Made by a program: the position numbers and the translations under genes
Shown here: in pieces, positions 17,138-26,685 of the stretch
Layout of the letters: each line of letters starts with the position of its first letter
How positions within the stretch are numbered: the first letter of the stretch is position 1
The notes under the pieces: model-generated
The model's database searches: none
What the model was told of the DNA's origin: nothing
Seen by the model: the letters and a program-made list of their open reading frames with translations, nothing else
NCBI RefSeq assembly: GCF_000971215.1
Contig: NZ_BBMA01000004.1
Location: 62,001-126,000 of the forward strand
Reading direction: 5' to 3'
Source of the DNA: Demequina silvatica
GTDB taxonomy: Bacteria; Actinomycetota; Actinomycetes; Actinomycetales; Demequinaceae
DNA: 64,000 bases

Positions 17138-17730
17138 CCCTCCTGGTGGGCGTGGGCCGCGAGCGAGGCGGCGAGGAATCGGGCGTTCGCATGCGCCGCG
17201 GCGGTGTCGTGGTCAGCGAGCCAGGTGGTGGTGATGCCGTCGAGCATCGCGACGGTGTGGCGCGCGAGCGTGGCGGGCGCCGTGGTCCAGGTCGCCCCGG
17301 CCCGGTCCGCGGCATCCGCGAGCAGCGCCTCGACCACCGCGTAGGAGGGGGCGTAGCGTCCGGGTGCCGGCGGTTCCGCCAGGCGCGCGCGGGAGGCGTG
17401 GAGCATGAGCTCGAGGAACGCGAGCTCGCGCGCGGGCCTGGAGGTCAGGAGGTCGACGTAGGCCGCGAGGCCCGCCTCGAGCCGGTCCTCGACGGTGTCG
17501 GCGGCGGGCATGAGGTGCTCGACGGCGAGGCGCTCCTGCTCGGTGACCGCGTCGACGGCTGCGGCGAGCAGGCCGTCGAGCGAGTCGAACGCATAGTGCA
17601 ACGCCCCGAGCGGCATGCCCGCCTGCCGCACGATGGTGCGCGCCGAGGTCCCCGAGAGGCCGTCGCGCTCCACCACGGCGAGGGTGGCCTCGACCAGCGC
17701 GGCGCGGCGCTCCTCGATCGGCATCCGCAT
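17134..17730 (-). CDS. TetR-family regulator, first gene of the aminotransferase operon
   Basis: 198 residues. HTH region ARTIVRQAGMPLGALHYAFDS is at ~30-50, the ligand domain is of usual length. The start was set at 17730 with AAGGGAG upstream; the open frame further up overlaps the operator and is not used. A perfect dyad TTGGACG-TT-CGTCCAA lies 14 bp upstream, so the whole four-gene operon is probably self-regulated. Confidence 0.86.
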   Translation of the reverse strand: MRMPIEERRAALVEATLAVVERDGLSGTSARTIVRQAGMPLGALHYAFDSLDGLLAAAVDAVTEQERLAVEHLMPAADTVEDRLEAGLAAYVDLLTSRPARELAFLELMLHASRARLAEPPAPGRYAPSYAVVEALLADAADRAGATWTTAPATLARHTVAMLDGITTTWLADHDTAAAHANARFLAASLAAHAHQEG

Positions 17731-17743
17731 GGCGGCTCCCTTC

Positions 17744-17759
17744 TTGGACGTTCGTCCAA
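17744..17759. promoter_or_regulatory. TetR operator TTGGACG-TT-CGTCCAA
   Basis: Perfect 7-bp arms around TT, just upstream of the TetR-SCP2-aminotransferase-MFS operon. This is the typical size of a TetR autoregulatory site. Confidence 0.75.
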
Positions 17760-17882
17760 CCGAGGAGACGCTCCCACCCGGGCGGACGCGCCCGCAAGGG
17801 TCTGCACGAAGGTTTAACAGGGACGTAACGTGGGGGGAGGCGGCGGCCGCCGTCGACGACGTGAACAAGCAAGGGAGTGGCC

Positions 17883-18311
17883 ATGGAGGTCTCAAGCAAG
17901 GCGCATGCCGACTGGTACAGCGGGCTCACCACGGGTCAGGGCAAGGCGACGCTCGGGTCGGGCAACGGCGAGTTCGAGGTCGACTGGAACGCGCGCTCCG
18001 CGGGCCGCCAGGGTGCGACCACCCCGGAGGAGCTGCTCGCGGCGGCGCACGCCTCGTGCTTCTCGATGGCGCTGTCCTTCGCGCTCGAGCAGAACGGCAC
18101 GCCGCCCACCTGGGTGAAGGTCGACGCGGAGGTGAAGTTCGAGGCGGGCGTGGGCGTGAAGTCGAGCATGCTCACGGTCCACGGCAAGGTGTCCGGGATC
18201 GACCAGCTCGAGTTCGGCCGCTTCGCGGAGGACGCGAAGGCGAACTGCCCCGTGTCGAAGGCCCTCGCGGGCGTCGACATCTCGCTCGAGAGCGCGACGC
18301 TCGTCGAGTAG
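17883..18311 (+). CDS. OsmC/Ohr-family peroxiredoxin
   Basis: 142 residues. The two redox cysteines are Cys59 in AHASCFSMAL and the Cys in KANCPVSKAL, at the spacing of OsmC proteins that reduce organic hydroperoxides. The ATG at 17883 was chosen because AAGGGAG ends 5 bp before it; a GTG six bases earlier overlaps that site. Single gene, convergent with the amidohydrolase (adjacent stops). Confidence 0.92.
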   Translation: MEVSSKAHADWYSGLTTGQGKATLGSGNGEFEVDWNARSAGRQGATTPEELLAAAHASCFSMALSFALEQNGTPPTWVKVDAEVKFEAGVGVKSSMLTVHGKVSGIDQLEFGRFAEDAKANCPVSKALAGVDISLESATLVE

Positions 18312-19718
18312 CTACAGCGAGGCGTGCGTGACGCGCCCTCCCACGAGCGTGAGCGCGACGGGGAGGGCGCGCAGCGCGTCCGGGCCCGCGGTCCAGGGGT
18401 CGTCGTCGAGCACGGCAAGGTCCGCGACCTCTCCGGGCGCTACCTTGGTCCGCGTGCTCGACGCGATCGCCTCGTCGACCGTGAGCGCGTGCTCGCCGTG
18501 CCAGGCCGGCCGGTGCTCGCGGGTGCGGTGCACGGCGGCGCCGATCGCGATCCACGGATCCAGGGGCGCGACCGGGGCGTCCGACCCGAGCACCACCCGG
18601 GCACCGGCGTCGAGCAGCGCGCGCAGCGGGAAGGCGCGGCCGGTGCGTCCCGCCCACAGCTCGTCCGCCACGTCGCGGTCGTCGAGCGCGTGCTCGGGCT
18701 GGACGCTCGCGACCACGCCGAGCACCGCGAACCGCGCGGCGTCGCTGTCGGCGAGCAGCTGGGCGTGCTCGACGGTGCCGCGTGCGCCGCTGGCCGCGAA
18801 CGCGTCGAGCGCGATGGTGTTGGCGGCGTCGCCGATCGCGTGGATGGCGCAGTCGATGCCCGCCGCGGTCGCGCTGCTCATGAGCGCGGTGAGCGCGGCG
18901 GCGTCCACGTTCTGCATGCCGACGCCGCCGTCGGGGTAGGGGTCGACGCAGTGCGCCGTGCGCGTGTTGAGCGACCCGTCGGTGATGACCTTGAGCGGGC
19001 CGTGGGTGAGGAGCCCGCGCGTGCCGGCGACGGCCAGCCCGGTGCGCGCACCGGCGGCGATCCGCGCGTCGAGCAGGTCCGGGTAGAAGCCCGCGGATAC
19101 CCGGAGCGCGTCGACGCCCGCGGCGATGCGCGCGGACCACTGCTCGACGGTGTCGGCGAACTCGAGGTCCACGATGCCGACGATCCCGCGGGACGCGGCG
19201 GCGCGCGCGGCGTCCGCGACCGCCGCCAGCGGCAGGGGCGCGGCGTCGAGCGCCCGCTCGGCCGCGAAGGCCTCGTCCTCGCGCAGAACCCCGGTGCGGC
19301 AACCGAGCTCCGCCGCCGCGGCGGTGTTGACCCATGCGGTGTGCAGGTCGCCCGAGAGCAGCACGGTGGGTGCGGTCCGCGCGGCGTCCAGGGCCTCCGC
19401 GGTCGGGGTGTCCGCCCAGGTCGCCCACCGGAAGCCGAACCCGATCAGCAGCCCGTCGGCGTGGGCCTCGCGCACGGTGGTGCATGCCTCCGCGACGGAT
19501 CCGGCGCGGGAGACGTCGAGGCGTCCGCGCGTGCGCGCCCACTGCCCGAAGTGCACGTGCGCGTCCCACAGCCCGGGGATCACCAGGCGGCCGTCGAGCG
19601 CGATCTCCTCGCGGCCCGCGCGGGACGGCTTCCCCGTGAGGCGGCCCGCGTCGATCGCGAGGTCGACGGGCGCGTCGCGCCCGGGAAGCCGCGCGGCGCG
19701 CAGGATCAGGTCATGCAT
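18312..19718 (-). CDS. YtcJ-like metal-dependent amidohydrolase (amidohydrolase 3)
   Basis: 468 residues. DAHVHFGQW supplies the HxH metal ligands, IHAIGDAAN another His, and LGSDAPV the catalytic Asp; GDLHTAW and LWDAHVH are typical of the family. Such enzymes hydrolyse amides or imidazole-type rings; the specific substrate is unknown. The start has GAGGAG seven bases upstream. Adjacent on the minus strand to the convergent OsmC gene; divergent from the EI24-like gene by 67 bp. Confidence 0.86.
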   Translation of the reverse strand: MHDLILRAARLPGRDAPVDLAIDAGRLTGKPSRAGREEIALDGRLVIPGLWDAHVHFGQWARTRGRLDVSRAGSVAEACTTVREAHADGLLIGFGFRWATWADTPTAEALDAARTAPTVLLSGDLHTAWVNTAAAAELGCRTGVLREDEAFAAERALDAAPLPLAAVADAARAAASRGIVGIVDLEFADTVEQWSARIAAGVDALRVSAGFYPDLLDARIAAGARTGLAVAGTRGLLTHGPLKVITDGSLNTRTAHCVDPYPDGGVGMQNVDAAALTALMSSATAAGIDCAIHAIGDAANTIALDAFAASGARGTVEHAQLLADSDAARFAVLGVVASVQPEHALDDRDVADELWAGRTGRAFPLRALLDAGARVVLGSDAPVAPLDPWIAIGAAVHRTREHRPAWHGEHALTVDEAIASSTRTKVAPGEVADLAVLDDDPWTAGPDALRALPVALTLVGGRVTHASL

Positions 19719-19785
19719 CAGATCTCCTCGGGTGGGCCGCGCGTCACTGTACCCGCGCGCCGGGGCCGCCGATAGCATCGGCGCC

Positions 19786-20562
19786 ATGCCCGCCGCCCGC
19801 GCCGTGTCCCGCCCCGCCGCCGAGGTGATCGAGGGCATCCGCACCGCCATCGACGGGCTGCGCGGGTGGGCCCGCGCGCCGCGCCTCATGCTGCTCGGCG
19901 TGATCCCCGGCGCGATCGTCGCGGTGCTGTTCGGCGCCGCGCTCACGGTGCTGGTGGTGAATCTCGGTGCGATCGGGGAGGCGGTGGCGGAGGCGCTCGG
20001 CGCCAGGGACGGCTGGCTGGCGTCCCTCGTCTCGGTGACGGCATCCGTGGCCGTCCTCGCCGCATCGTCCCTGGTGGCCGTCGCGTTGTTCGCTACGCTC
20101 ACCCTCGCGATCGGCGGCCCGTTCTTCGAGGCGATGTCGCGCCGGGTCGACGGGGACCTCGAGGCCGCGCCCGAGGAGCCGTGGTGGCCCGCGCTGCGCC
20201 GCGGCCTGGCCGAGGCGCTCGTCACGGTCGCGATCTCGCTCGGGGTGTCGCTGGTGCTGCTGCTCGTGGGCCTCCTGCCGGTGGTCGGGTCCGCGACGGC
20301 CTTCACGGTCGGCGCGCTCGTGGGCGGGCGCCTGCTCGCGATCGAGCTGACGGCCTACCCGATGGCCCGGCGCGGCGTGGTCGCCCGCCGTGACCGCGTG
20401 CGCGCGCTCAAGCCGTACCGGCTGCGGGTGATCGCGTTCGGCGCGCTGATCTTCCTGCTGTTCCTGCTGCCGCTGGGCGCGGTGCTCGCGATGCCCGCCG
20501 CCGTGGTGGGGGCGACCCTGCTGGTCCGCCGCCTCCCCGACGATTCGCTGCGCACGGTCTGA
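19786..20562 (+). CDS. EI24/CysZ-like membrane protein
   Basis: 258 residues with about four to five membrane segments. AIGGPFFEAMSRRVDGDLE and the paired hydrophobic domains match EI24-domain proteins; CysZ members carry sulfate, but nothing here points to sulfur metabolism. TAGCAT sits 7 bp before the ATG and there is no ribosome-binding site, so it is probably leaderless. Confidence 0.78.
   Translation: MPAARAVSRPAAEVIEGIRTAIDGLRGWARAPRLMLLGVIPGAIVAVLFGAALTVLVVNLGAIGEAVAEALGARDGWLASLVSVTASVAVLAASSLVAVALFATLTLAIGGPFFEAMSRRVDGDLEAAPEEPWWPALRRGLAEALVTVAISLGVSLVLLLVGLLPVVGSATAFTVGALVGGRLLAIELTAYPMARRGVVARRDRVRALKPYRLRVIAFGALIFLLFLLPLGAVLAMPAAVVGATLLVRRLPDDSLRTV
20061..20070 (-). repeat. 10-mer, in EI24-like gene
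   Basis: Read as LAASSL. Confidence 0.95.
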
Positions 20563-20642
20563 GCCCCGACGCGCGGCGGCGGCCGGCCTCCGCTTCCGGC
20601 CCACGCGGCGTGTCGCCCGCCGGACCGTGCCCAGCGAACGGG

Positions 20643-21536
20643 TCAGGCCCCGGCGGGGGTGCCCTCCGCCTCGAGCGCGAGCCGCACGGCCTCGACCGCG
20701 GGGTCCAGGCGCGAGGTCGCGCGCATCGCCGCGAACACGGTCCGGCGCGGCCCGCCCTCCAGCGGCATGAGGCGCGCGTCGATCCCGGAGTAGGCGACCA
20801 TGAGGCCGGGCAGGATCGCGACAGCGAGGCCCTTCTCGACCAGCTGCACGTGCGCCTGGAGGTCCGAGCTCGCGAAGCGCACGTCGGGCTCGAAGCCCGC
20901 GAGGCGGCACGTCTGCTCCGCGAAGTGGCGGGTGGCGGTGCCGTGCGGCTCCATCACCCAGGCGGCGCCGGCCAGGTCGCGGACGGACGATGCGCCGGCC
21001 CAGTCCCCGCCCACGGCCAGCAGCAGCTCGTCGCGCACCAGCGGGCGCCGCACCACGCCGGGGTAGTGGGGCGCGGAGTGCTGCGGGTACTCCTCGGCGA
21101 CCACCAGGTCGTACTCGCGGGCCCACGTGTCCGCGAACGCCTCCTCGGGCTCGGTCTGGGTCACCACCACCCGCACTCCGGGGTGGCTCTCGCGCAGCCG
21201 CAGCAGCGCGCCCGTGACCAGCGTGAGGGCGGCGGACTGGAACACCGCGAGCCGCACGGTGCCGGTGAGCCGGGCGGAGTCCGCGTGGAGCTCGGCCTCG
21301 GCGACCTCCATGGTGTCGAGCAGCTCGTGGGTGCGGGCCACCAGGCGCTCGCCGGCGGGCGTGAGGACCACTCCGCGCCCCGCGCGGATGGTGAGCGGCA
21401 CGCCGGCCTCGCGTTCCAGGGCGGCGAGCTGCTGGGACACGGCAGACGCGGTGTAGCCGAGCGCGTCCGCGGCGGCTGCGATGGTGCCGCGCAGCGCGAG
21501 CTCGCGGAGCGCTACCAGGCGGGTGAGGTCGAGCAC
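20643..21536 (-). CDS. LysR-family regulator, probably of putA
   Basis: 297 residues. The N-terminal HTH is clear (AAADALGYTASAVSQQLAALE, residues ~15-36), followed by a periplasmic-binding-like effector domain. GTG 21536 is taken as start because TATGCT lies 6 bp before it. It is divergent from putA with a 100-bp gap carrying a LysR-like palindrome, so it likely controls proline catabolism (inference). Confidence 0.86.
   Translation of the reverse strand: MLDLTRLVALRELALRGTIAAAADALGYTASAVSQQLAALEREAGVPLTIRAGRGVVLTPAGERLVARTHELLDTMEVAEAELHADSARLTGTVRLAVFQSAALTLVTGALLRLRESHPGVRVVVTQTEPEEAFADTWAREYDLVVAEEYPQHSAPHYPGVVRRPLVRDELLLAVGGDWAGASSVRDLAGAAWVMEPHGTATRHFAEQTCRLAGFEPDVRFASSDLQAHVQLVEKGLAVAILPGLMVAYSGIDARLMPLEGGPRRTVFAAMRATSRLDPAVEAVRLALEAEGTPAGA
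20985..20994 (+). repeat. 10-mer, in LysR gene
   Basis: Coding strand reads GASSVR. Confidence 0.95.
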
Positions 21537-21546
21537 CTCACAAGCA

Positions 21547-21559
21547 TAAGCAGCGCTTA
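21547..21559. promoter_or_regulatory. LysR-type operator TAAGCAGCGCTTA
   Basis: 13-bp dyad TAAGC-AGC-GCTTA overlapping the -10 box of the leftward LysR gene and upstream of putA. A half-site-like CGTAAG follows at 21568-21573. Confidence 0.6.
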
Positions 21560-21636
21560 CGAATATGCGTAAGTCCACCGCGATGGTGCTGTGGGGTCGC
21601 GGGGGTCCACACTGTCTCGTCACCGTAAGGAGGCCC

Positions 21637-24600
21637 ATGACAACGTCCCCCGTCGCTCCTGAGCGCACGCACACCGCCGACGACACCGTCGCGCAGGTCC
21701 GCGCCTGGCTCGAGGCCGCCCGCCATCACCGGATCGACGGCTCGGCACGCCTGCTCGCGCGCATGCTGCGCGACCCCGAGGGGCTGCCGTTCCTCACCGA
21801 CTTCGTCGACGGGATCGTGCGGCCCGAGGACACGGACGTCGCCGCCGCGAGCCTGCGACGCATGGTGCGCAGGGGTCACGGCTTCCTGCCCGCGTACCAG
21901 CGGGTCGCGCTGCGGGCCGGAGCGCTGGCCTCGCACGTCGCGCCCGGCCTGGTGGTCGCGACCTGCCGCCGCGTGGTGCGCGGCATGGTGGGCCACCTGG
22001 TGGTGGACGCGTCCGAGGAGCGCCTGGGCGCGGCGCTGGCCCGCCTGCGGAGCCGGGGGAGCAGGCTCAACCTCAACCTGCTGGGCGAGGCCGTGCTCGG
22101 CGCCGCGGAGGCCGACAGGCGCCTCGAGCGCACGCACGCGCTGCTGCGACGCGAGGACGTGGACTACGTCTCGCTGAAGGTCTCCGCCGCCGTCGCCCCG
22201 CACAGCCCGTGGGCCTTCGACACCACCGTCGACGCGGTGGTCGAGCGCCTCGCGCCGCTCTACGAGCTCGCGGCCGTCAAGGACGGCGCGTTCGTGAACC
22301 TCGACATGGAGGAGTTCCGCGACCTCGACCTCACCGTCGCGGTCTTCACCCGGCTGCTCGAGCGCCCGGGTCTCGAGCGGCTCACCGCTGGGATCGTGCT
22401 GCAGGCGTACCTGCCCGACTCGCTGGGCGCGATGCACCGCCTGCAGGAGTGGGCGGCCGCGCGCGTGGCCCGTGGCGGGGCTCCCATCAAGGTGCGCCTG
22501 GTCAAGGGCGCGAACCTGTCGATGGAGCGCGTGGACGCGGAGCTGCACGGCTGGCCGCTCGCCACGTGGGGCTCCAAGGAGGAGTCCGACGCGCACTACA
22601 AGCGCATCCTCGACTACGCCCTCACGCCGGAGCGCGTCGCGCACGTGCGGCTCGGTGTCGCCGGCCATAACCTGTTCGACATCGCGCACGCGCTGCTGAC
22701 CGCGCGCGACCGCGGCGTCGACCACGGTCTCGACTTCGAGATGCTGCTGGGCATGGGCGAGCACGTCGCCGCGGCCGTCGCCCAGGACACCGGCCCGCTC
22801 CGCCTCTACACGCCCGTGGTCCACCCCGGCGAGTTCGACGTCGCGCTCGCCTACCTGGTGCGACGCCTCGAGGAGGTCGCCAGCCCCGCGAACTTCATGT
22901 CCGCGCTGTTCGACCTGGACGACGCCGCGACCTTCGCCCGCGAGGAGGGCCGCTTCCGCGCCTCGCTCGCTCGGGTCCCCCACGACGTCCCGGCGTCCCA
23001 CCGCTCCACGCCGCGTCCCGTCCCCGCCGACGGCTTCGTCAACGCCGCCGACACGGACCCGTCCCTTCCCGCCAGCCGCGCCTGGGCGCGCGACGTGCGC
23101 CTGCGGGCGTTCACCTCGGACGCAGGCCTCGCGACGCTGCGCGCGGCACGTGCGGGGGACGATGCGGCGGTCGCCTCCCACGTCGAAGCCGCCAAGACTG
23201 GGGCGAGGTCCTGGCAGTCGCTGCACCCCGACTCACGCGCCCGGATCCTCCACGCCGCGGGACGGGCGCTCGAGGCCCGGCGCGCGGACCTCGTCGCCGT
23301 CATGATGGCCGAGGCGGGCAAGACCATCGACCAGGCCGACCCCGAGGTCTCCGAGGCCGTCGACTTCGCCCACTACTACGCCGAGCGGTCGCTGGACCTG
23401 CAGCGATACGAGGGCGCGCGGCCCGTCCCGCGCGACGTCACCGTGGTGACCCCGCCATGGAACTTCCCGGTCGCCATCCCCGCCGGTTCCGTCCTCGCCG
23501 CCCTGGCCGCCGCATCGTCCGTGGTGCTCAAGCCGGCCGAGCAGTCCGCCCGGTGCGGCGCCCTGCTCGCCGAGATCCTTTGGGACGCCGGCGTGCCGCG
23601 CGACGCGCTGCGCCTGGTCGACATCGACGAGACCGGGCTCGCCGCGGGGCTCGGCGACACGCTGCTGCGCCACCCCGCCGTCGACCAGGTGATCCTCACC
23701 GGCGCGTACGAGACGGGGGAGCTGTTCCACCGCGTGCGCCCCGGGCTGCGGCTGTTCGCGGAGACTTCGGGCAAGAACGCGATCGTGGTGACGCCCAGCG
23801 CGGACCTGGACCTCGCGGCGCGGGACGTGGCGCAGTCGGCGTTCGGGCACGCGGGCCAGAAGTGCTCGGCGGCGTCGCTCGTCATCCTCGTGGGATCCGC
23901 GGGCACGTCGCGCCGGTTCCTCACGCAACTCGAGGACGCCGTCCGCTCCCTCACCGTGGGGCCGGCCCTCGACGAGGACACGCAGATGGGCCCCGTCATC
24001 GAGCCCGCCGGCGGCAAGCTGCTGCGCGCGCTCACCACGCTGGAGCCGGGGGAGCAGTGGCTCGTGGAGCCGCGCCGCCTCGACCGTGACGGCCGCGCGT
24101 GGACGCCGGGCGTCCGCACGGGCGTCGCGCCCGGGTCGTGGTTCCACCTCACCGAGTGCTTCGGTCCCGTGCTGGGCGTGATGACCGCGGACACGCTCGA
24201 GGACGCGATCGCGCTGCAGAACGGCGTCGCGTACGGCCTCACCGCCGGCATCCACTCCCTCGACGGCGCGGAGGTGGGGCGCTGGCTCGACGCCGTCGAG
24301 GCGGGCAACCTCTACGTCAACCGCGGCATCACCGGGGCGATCGTGCAGCGCCAGCCCTTCGGCGGTTGGAAGCGCTCGGTGGTGGGTCCGACCGCGAAGG
24401 CGGGCGGCCCGTCCTACCTGGTGGGCCTCACCGGCTGGGAGCGGACGCATGTCGAGCGGGACGAGGCGCCCGTGCTCGCGATCGTGCGCGACGCACCTGC
24501 GTGGGTGCGTACCGCCGCGGCCGCGGACGCTCGCGCGTGGCGCGAGATGTTCGGCGTCGCGACGGACCGCAGCGGGCTGCGCGCCGAGCGCAACGCGCTC

Positions 24601-25002
24601 CGGTACGCGCCCGCCGCGACGGAGATCCGCTGGGACGGCGTGGACAAGTGGGCCCTGGTGCGCACCGTCGCCGCGCGCGTCCGCGCCGGAGGGACGGGCG
24701 GCGTGTCGAGCGCCGTCGAGCTCACGCCCGCGTTCAGCCGCCGCCTCGACGAGGCGGGCGTGCCCTGGCGCGTCGAGACCGAGGAGCAGCTGGTCGCCCG
24801 GGTCGCCGGCGACGGCGCCCGCGTGCGCGCCGTCGGGGCGGCACCCGAGCAGCGCCCGGACCTCGCGGTCTACGACGCCCCGGTGACGGGCGCCCCCGAG
24901 GTCGAGCTCCTGCCTTTCGTGCGCGAGCAGGCGGTCGCGGTGACGATGCACCGGTTCGGGACCGCGTGGCCCGTCGCCGAGTCGGTGGTCGCCGGCCTGT
25001 AG
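21637..25002 (+). CDS. putA: Bifunctional proline dehydrogenase / glutamate-semialdehyde dehydrogenase PutA
   Basis: 1121 residues. Residues ~50-480 are FAD proline dehydrogenase (LKVSAAVAPHS, LVKGANLSMERVDAELHGW). Residues ~500-980 are aldehyde dehydrogenase with TPPWNFPVAIPAG, LFAETSGKNA and nucleophile Cys743 in GQKCSAAS. A ~140-residue C-terminal extension follows. There is no N-terminal ribbon-helix-helix, so unlike E. coli PutA it is not its own repressor. It converts proline to glutamate in two channelled steps. ATG 21637 has AAGGAGG upstream. The divergent LysR protein is the likely activator. Confidence 0.95.
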   Translation: MTTSPVAPERTHTADDTVAQVRAWLEAARHHRIDGSARLLARMLRDPEGLPFLTDFVDGIVRPEDTDVAAASLRRMVRRGHGFLPAYQRVALRAGALASHVAPGLVVATCRRVVRGMVGHLVVDASEERLGAALARLRSRGSRLNLNLLGEAVLGAAEADRRLERTHALLRREDVDYVSLKVSAAVAPHSPWAFDTTVDAVVERLAPLYELAAVKDGAFVNLDMEEFRDLDLTVAVFTRLLERPGLERLTAGIVLQAYLPDSLGAMHRLQEWAAARVARGGAPIKVRLVKGANLSMERVDAELHGWPLATWGSKEESDAHYKRILDYALTPERVAHVRLGVAGHNLFDIAHALLTARDRGVDHGLDFEMLLGMGEHVAAAVAQDTGPLRLYTPVVHPGEFDVALAYLVRRLEEVASPANFMSALFDLDDAATFAREEGRFRASLARVPHDVPASHRSTPRPVPADGFVNAADTDPSLPASRAWARDVRLRAFTSDAGLATLRAARAGDDAAVASHVEAAKTGARSWQSLHPDSRARILHAAGRALEARRADLVAVMMAEAGKTIDQADPEVSEAVDFAHYYAERSLDLQRYEGARPVPRDVTVVTPPWNFPVAIPAGSVLAALAAASSVVLKPAEQSARCGALLAEILWDAGVPRDALRLVDIDETGLAAGLGDTLLRHPAVDQVILTGAYETGELFHRVRPGLRLFAETSGKNAIVVTPSADLDLAARDVAQSAFGHAGQKCSAASLVILVGSAGTSRRFLTQLEDAVRSLTVGPALDEDTQMGPVIEPAGGKLLRALTTLEPGEQWLVEPRRLDRDGRAWTPGVRTGVAPGSWFHLTECFGPVLGVMTADTLEDAIALQNGVAYGLTAGIHSLDGAEVGRWLDAVEAGNLYVNRGITGAIVQRQPFGGWKRSVVGPTAKAGGPSYLVGLTGWERTHVERDEAPVLAIVRDAPAWVRTAAAADARAWREMFGVATDRSGLRAERNALRYAPAATEIRWDGVDKWALVRTVAARVRAGGTGGVSSAVELTPAFSRRLDEAGVPWRVETEEQLVARVAGDGARVRAVGAAPEQRPDLAVYDAPVTGAPEVELLPFVREQAVAVTMHRFGTAWPVAESVVAGL
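23157..23166 (+). repeat. 10-mer, in putA
   Basis: Read as AGDDAAV. Confidence 0.95.
23511..23520 (-). repeat. 10-mer, in putA
   Basis: Read as AAASSVV. Confidence 0.95.
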
Positions 25003-25008
25003 GCGGTC

Positions 25009-26106
25009 CTAGCGGCCGAGCAGCTCCGTGATCGCCTTCGCTGTGACGCGGGCGGCGCGGTTGGAGGAGATGGTCGAGGCCTGCGGGCCGTAGCCGGCGA
25101 GGAACAGGCCCGGCTCGCCGCGGACCTGGCCGTCCTCGACCGCGATGCCCCCCGCATCGTTCACCACGCCCAGCGGCCGCAGGTGCGCGACCTCGGGGCG
25201 GAAGCCCGTGGCCCAGATGACCGCGTCGAGCTCGATCGCGACGTCCTCGCGGGTGATGACGCCGGTGGGGGTCATCTCCGCGAACATGGGCAGCCTCTCG
25301 AGGCGTCCGGCGGACTCGAGCCGCCGCACCAGCGCCGAGCGGGGCAGCCCGGTGACCGAGACGATCGACGGCAGGGGCCGACCGGCGCGCGCCGCCTCGT
25401 CCTGGATCGCCACCGCAACGCGGCCACGCTCGGGCGACAGCTCGTCCTCCTCGTCGTGGAAGGTGGGGTTGCGGCGGGTGAACCACAGCACGTCGGCGGC
25501 GACCTCGCCCACCTCGTCGAGGAAGGTGAGCGCGGAGGTGCCACCGCCGACCACGGCGACGCGCTTGCCGGCGAAGGCCGCCGCGCCCGGGTAGTCGGCG
25601 GTGGTGGTCTGCAGCCCCCGGAACAGCTCGCGCCCCGGCATGAACGGCACCCGCGGGCTGGTCCAGGTGCCGGCGGCGGACACCACCACGCGGGCGGTGA
25701 CGGACGCGACGGCGGATCCGGTGGCGGTGTCGATCCGGTAGCGGTCGCCCCAGCGCGAGACGCGGGTCACGGTGACGGGCCGCAGCACCTCGATGCGGTG
25801 GCGCTCCTCGTAGCTGCCGTAGTACTCGGAGACCACCTCGCGGGCCGGCCGGTCGCCCGGCGCCGTCGAGAAGGACAGCCCGGTGTCCGACATGCCGGGG
25901 AGGTCGTGGAGGTGGTGCGTGCCGCCGAGGGTCAGCGAGCTCCAGCGGTGCTGCCAGGCGCCGCCCGGACCGGGACCCCGGTCGAGCACCACCACGTCGC
26001 GGCCGCTCTGCAGGCCTCGCCGCCCCAGGTGGTACGCCACGGCGAGACCGGCCTGGCCGGCCCCGATCACGACGACGTCGGTGGACAGGTTCGACGGGTC
26101 GGGCAT
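25009..26106 (-). CDS. Flavin-containing NAD(P)H oxidoreductase/monooxygenase-like
   Basis: 365 residues. FAD Rossmann motif VVVIGAGQAGLA at ~12-23 and a second one AVVGGGTSALTF at ~170, with FATGFRPE-type ATG loop (WATGFRPEV). This is the small FMO/TrkA-like group that oxidises sulfur or nitrogen compounds or acts as thiol oxidoreductase; no specific substrate. TACTGT lies 6 bp before the ATG, so probably leaderless. Stops 6 bp from the putA stop. Confidence 0.84.
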   Translation of the reverse strand: MPDPSNLSTDVVVIGAGQAGLAVAYHLGRRGLQSGRDVVVLDRGPGPGGAWQHRWSSLTLGGTHHLHDLPGMSDTGLSFSTAPGDRPAREVVSEYYGSYEERHRIEVLRPVTVTRVSRWGDRYRIDTATGSAVASVTARVVVSAAGTWTSPRVPFMPGRELFRGLQTTTADYPGAAAFAGKRVAVVGGGTSALTFLDEVGEVAADVLWFTRRNPTFHDEEDELSPERGRVAVAIQDEAARAGRPLPSIVSVTGLPRSALVRRLESAGRLERLPMFAEMTPTGVITREDVAIELDAVIWATGFRPEVAHLRPLGVVNDAGGIAVEDGQVRGEPGLFLAGYGPQASTISSNRAARVTAKAITELLGR

Positions 26107-26154
26107 GGGTTCACAGTACGGGTTCGCGCGACCGGTCCGGTGAGGCGCGCAGGG

Positions 26155-26685
26155 TCACGATGCGGTGGTCGCGGGGGTGCCGGCGCGCAGGCCCAGCTCG
26201 ACGCCCAGACGGTCGATCTCCGCCTGGCAGCTGGTCGCGGGGGAGGCGTCCAGGACCCGCAGGGCGACGCGGCCGAACGCCTCCGCCTCCTCGCCGGGCA
26301 CCACGTCGACCAGGCTGGTCTTGAGGTGGTCGGCGAAGACGGGGAGGGCGGCGTCGAGGGCGCCGCGCCCTTGGTCGCCCATCTCGACCCACGTGCCGCG
26401 GTGGTCCTCGGCGCAGGTCACCCTGCGCACCAGGGCACGCGACTCCATGCGCGACACGTGGTGCGAGATGCGGGACTTCTCCCAGCCGAGCATCTCGCCC
26501 AGCTCGCCGGCCCGCAGGCGTCCCTCGGGGGACGCGTCCAGCGCCATGAGGATGTCGAGGTCGGGCACCGAGATGCCGACGGCGGACTGCAGCCGCTGCT
26601 CGAGGCCCATGACGAGCCGGCGCCCCATGAGAGCGAGGGCGCGCCACAGCGCGAGGTCGCGGGGTTCCGGGGCGGTGCTGCTCAC
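26155..26685 (-). CDS. MarR-family regulator
   Basis: 176 residues, winged helix with LGEMLGWEKSRISHHVSRMESR as recognition helix region (~68-89) and the wing ATCAEDHRGTWVEM-like. GTG start with TACCAT 6 bp upstream, so probably leaderless. It lies 48 bp upstream of the flavin oxidoreductase on the same strand and may regulate it. Confidence 0.86.
   Translation of the reverse strand: MSSTAPEPRDLALWRALALMGRRLVMGLEQRLQSAVGISVPDLDILMALDASPEGRLRAGELGEMLGWEKSRISHHVSRMESRALVRRVTCAEDHRGTWVEMGDQGRGALDAALPVFADHLKTSLVDVVPGEEAEAFGRVALRVLDASPATSCQAEIDRLGVELGLRAGTPATTAS

Noticed and set aside
15102-17315. 737-residue frame joining the aminotransferase to upstream sequence
   Set aside because: The part upstream of 16358 is antiphase text over the SCP2-like and TetR genes; the true start is the ATGA overlap.
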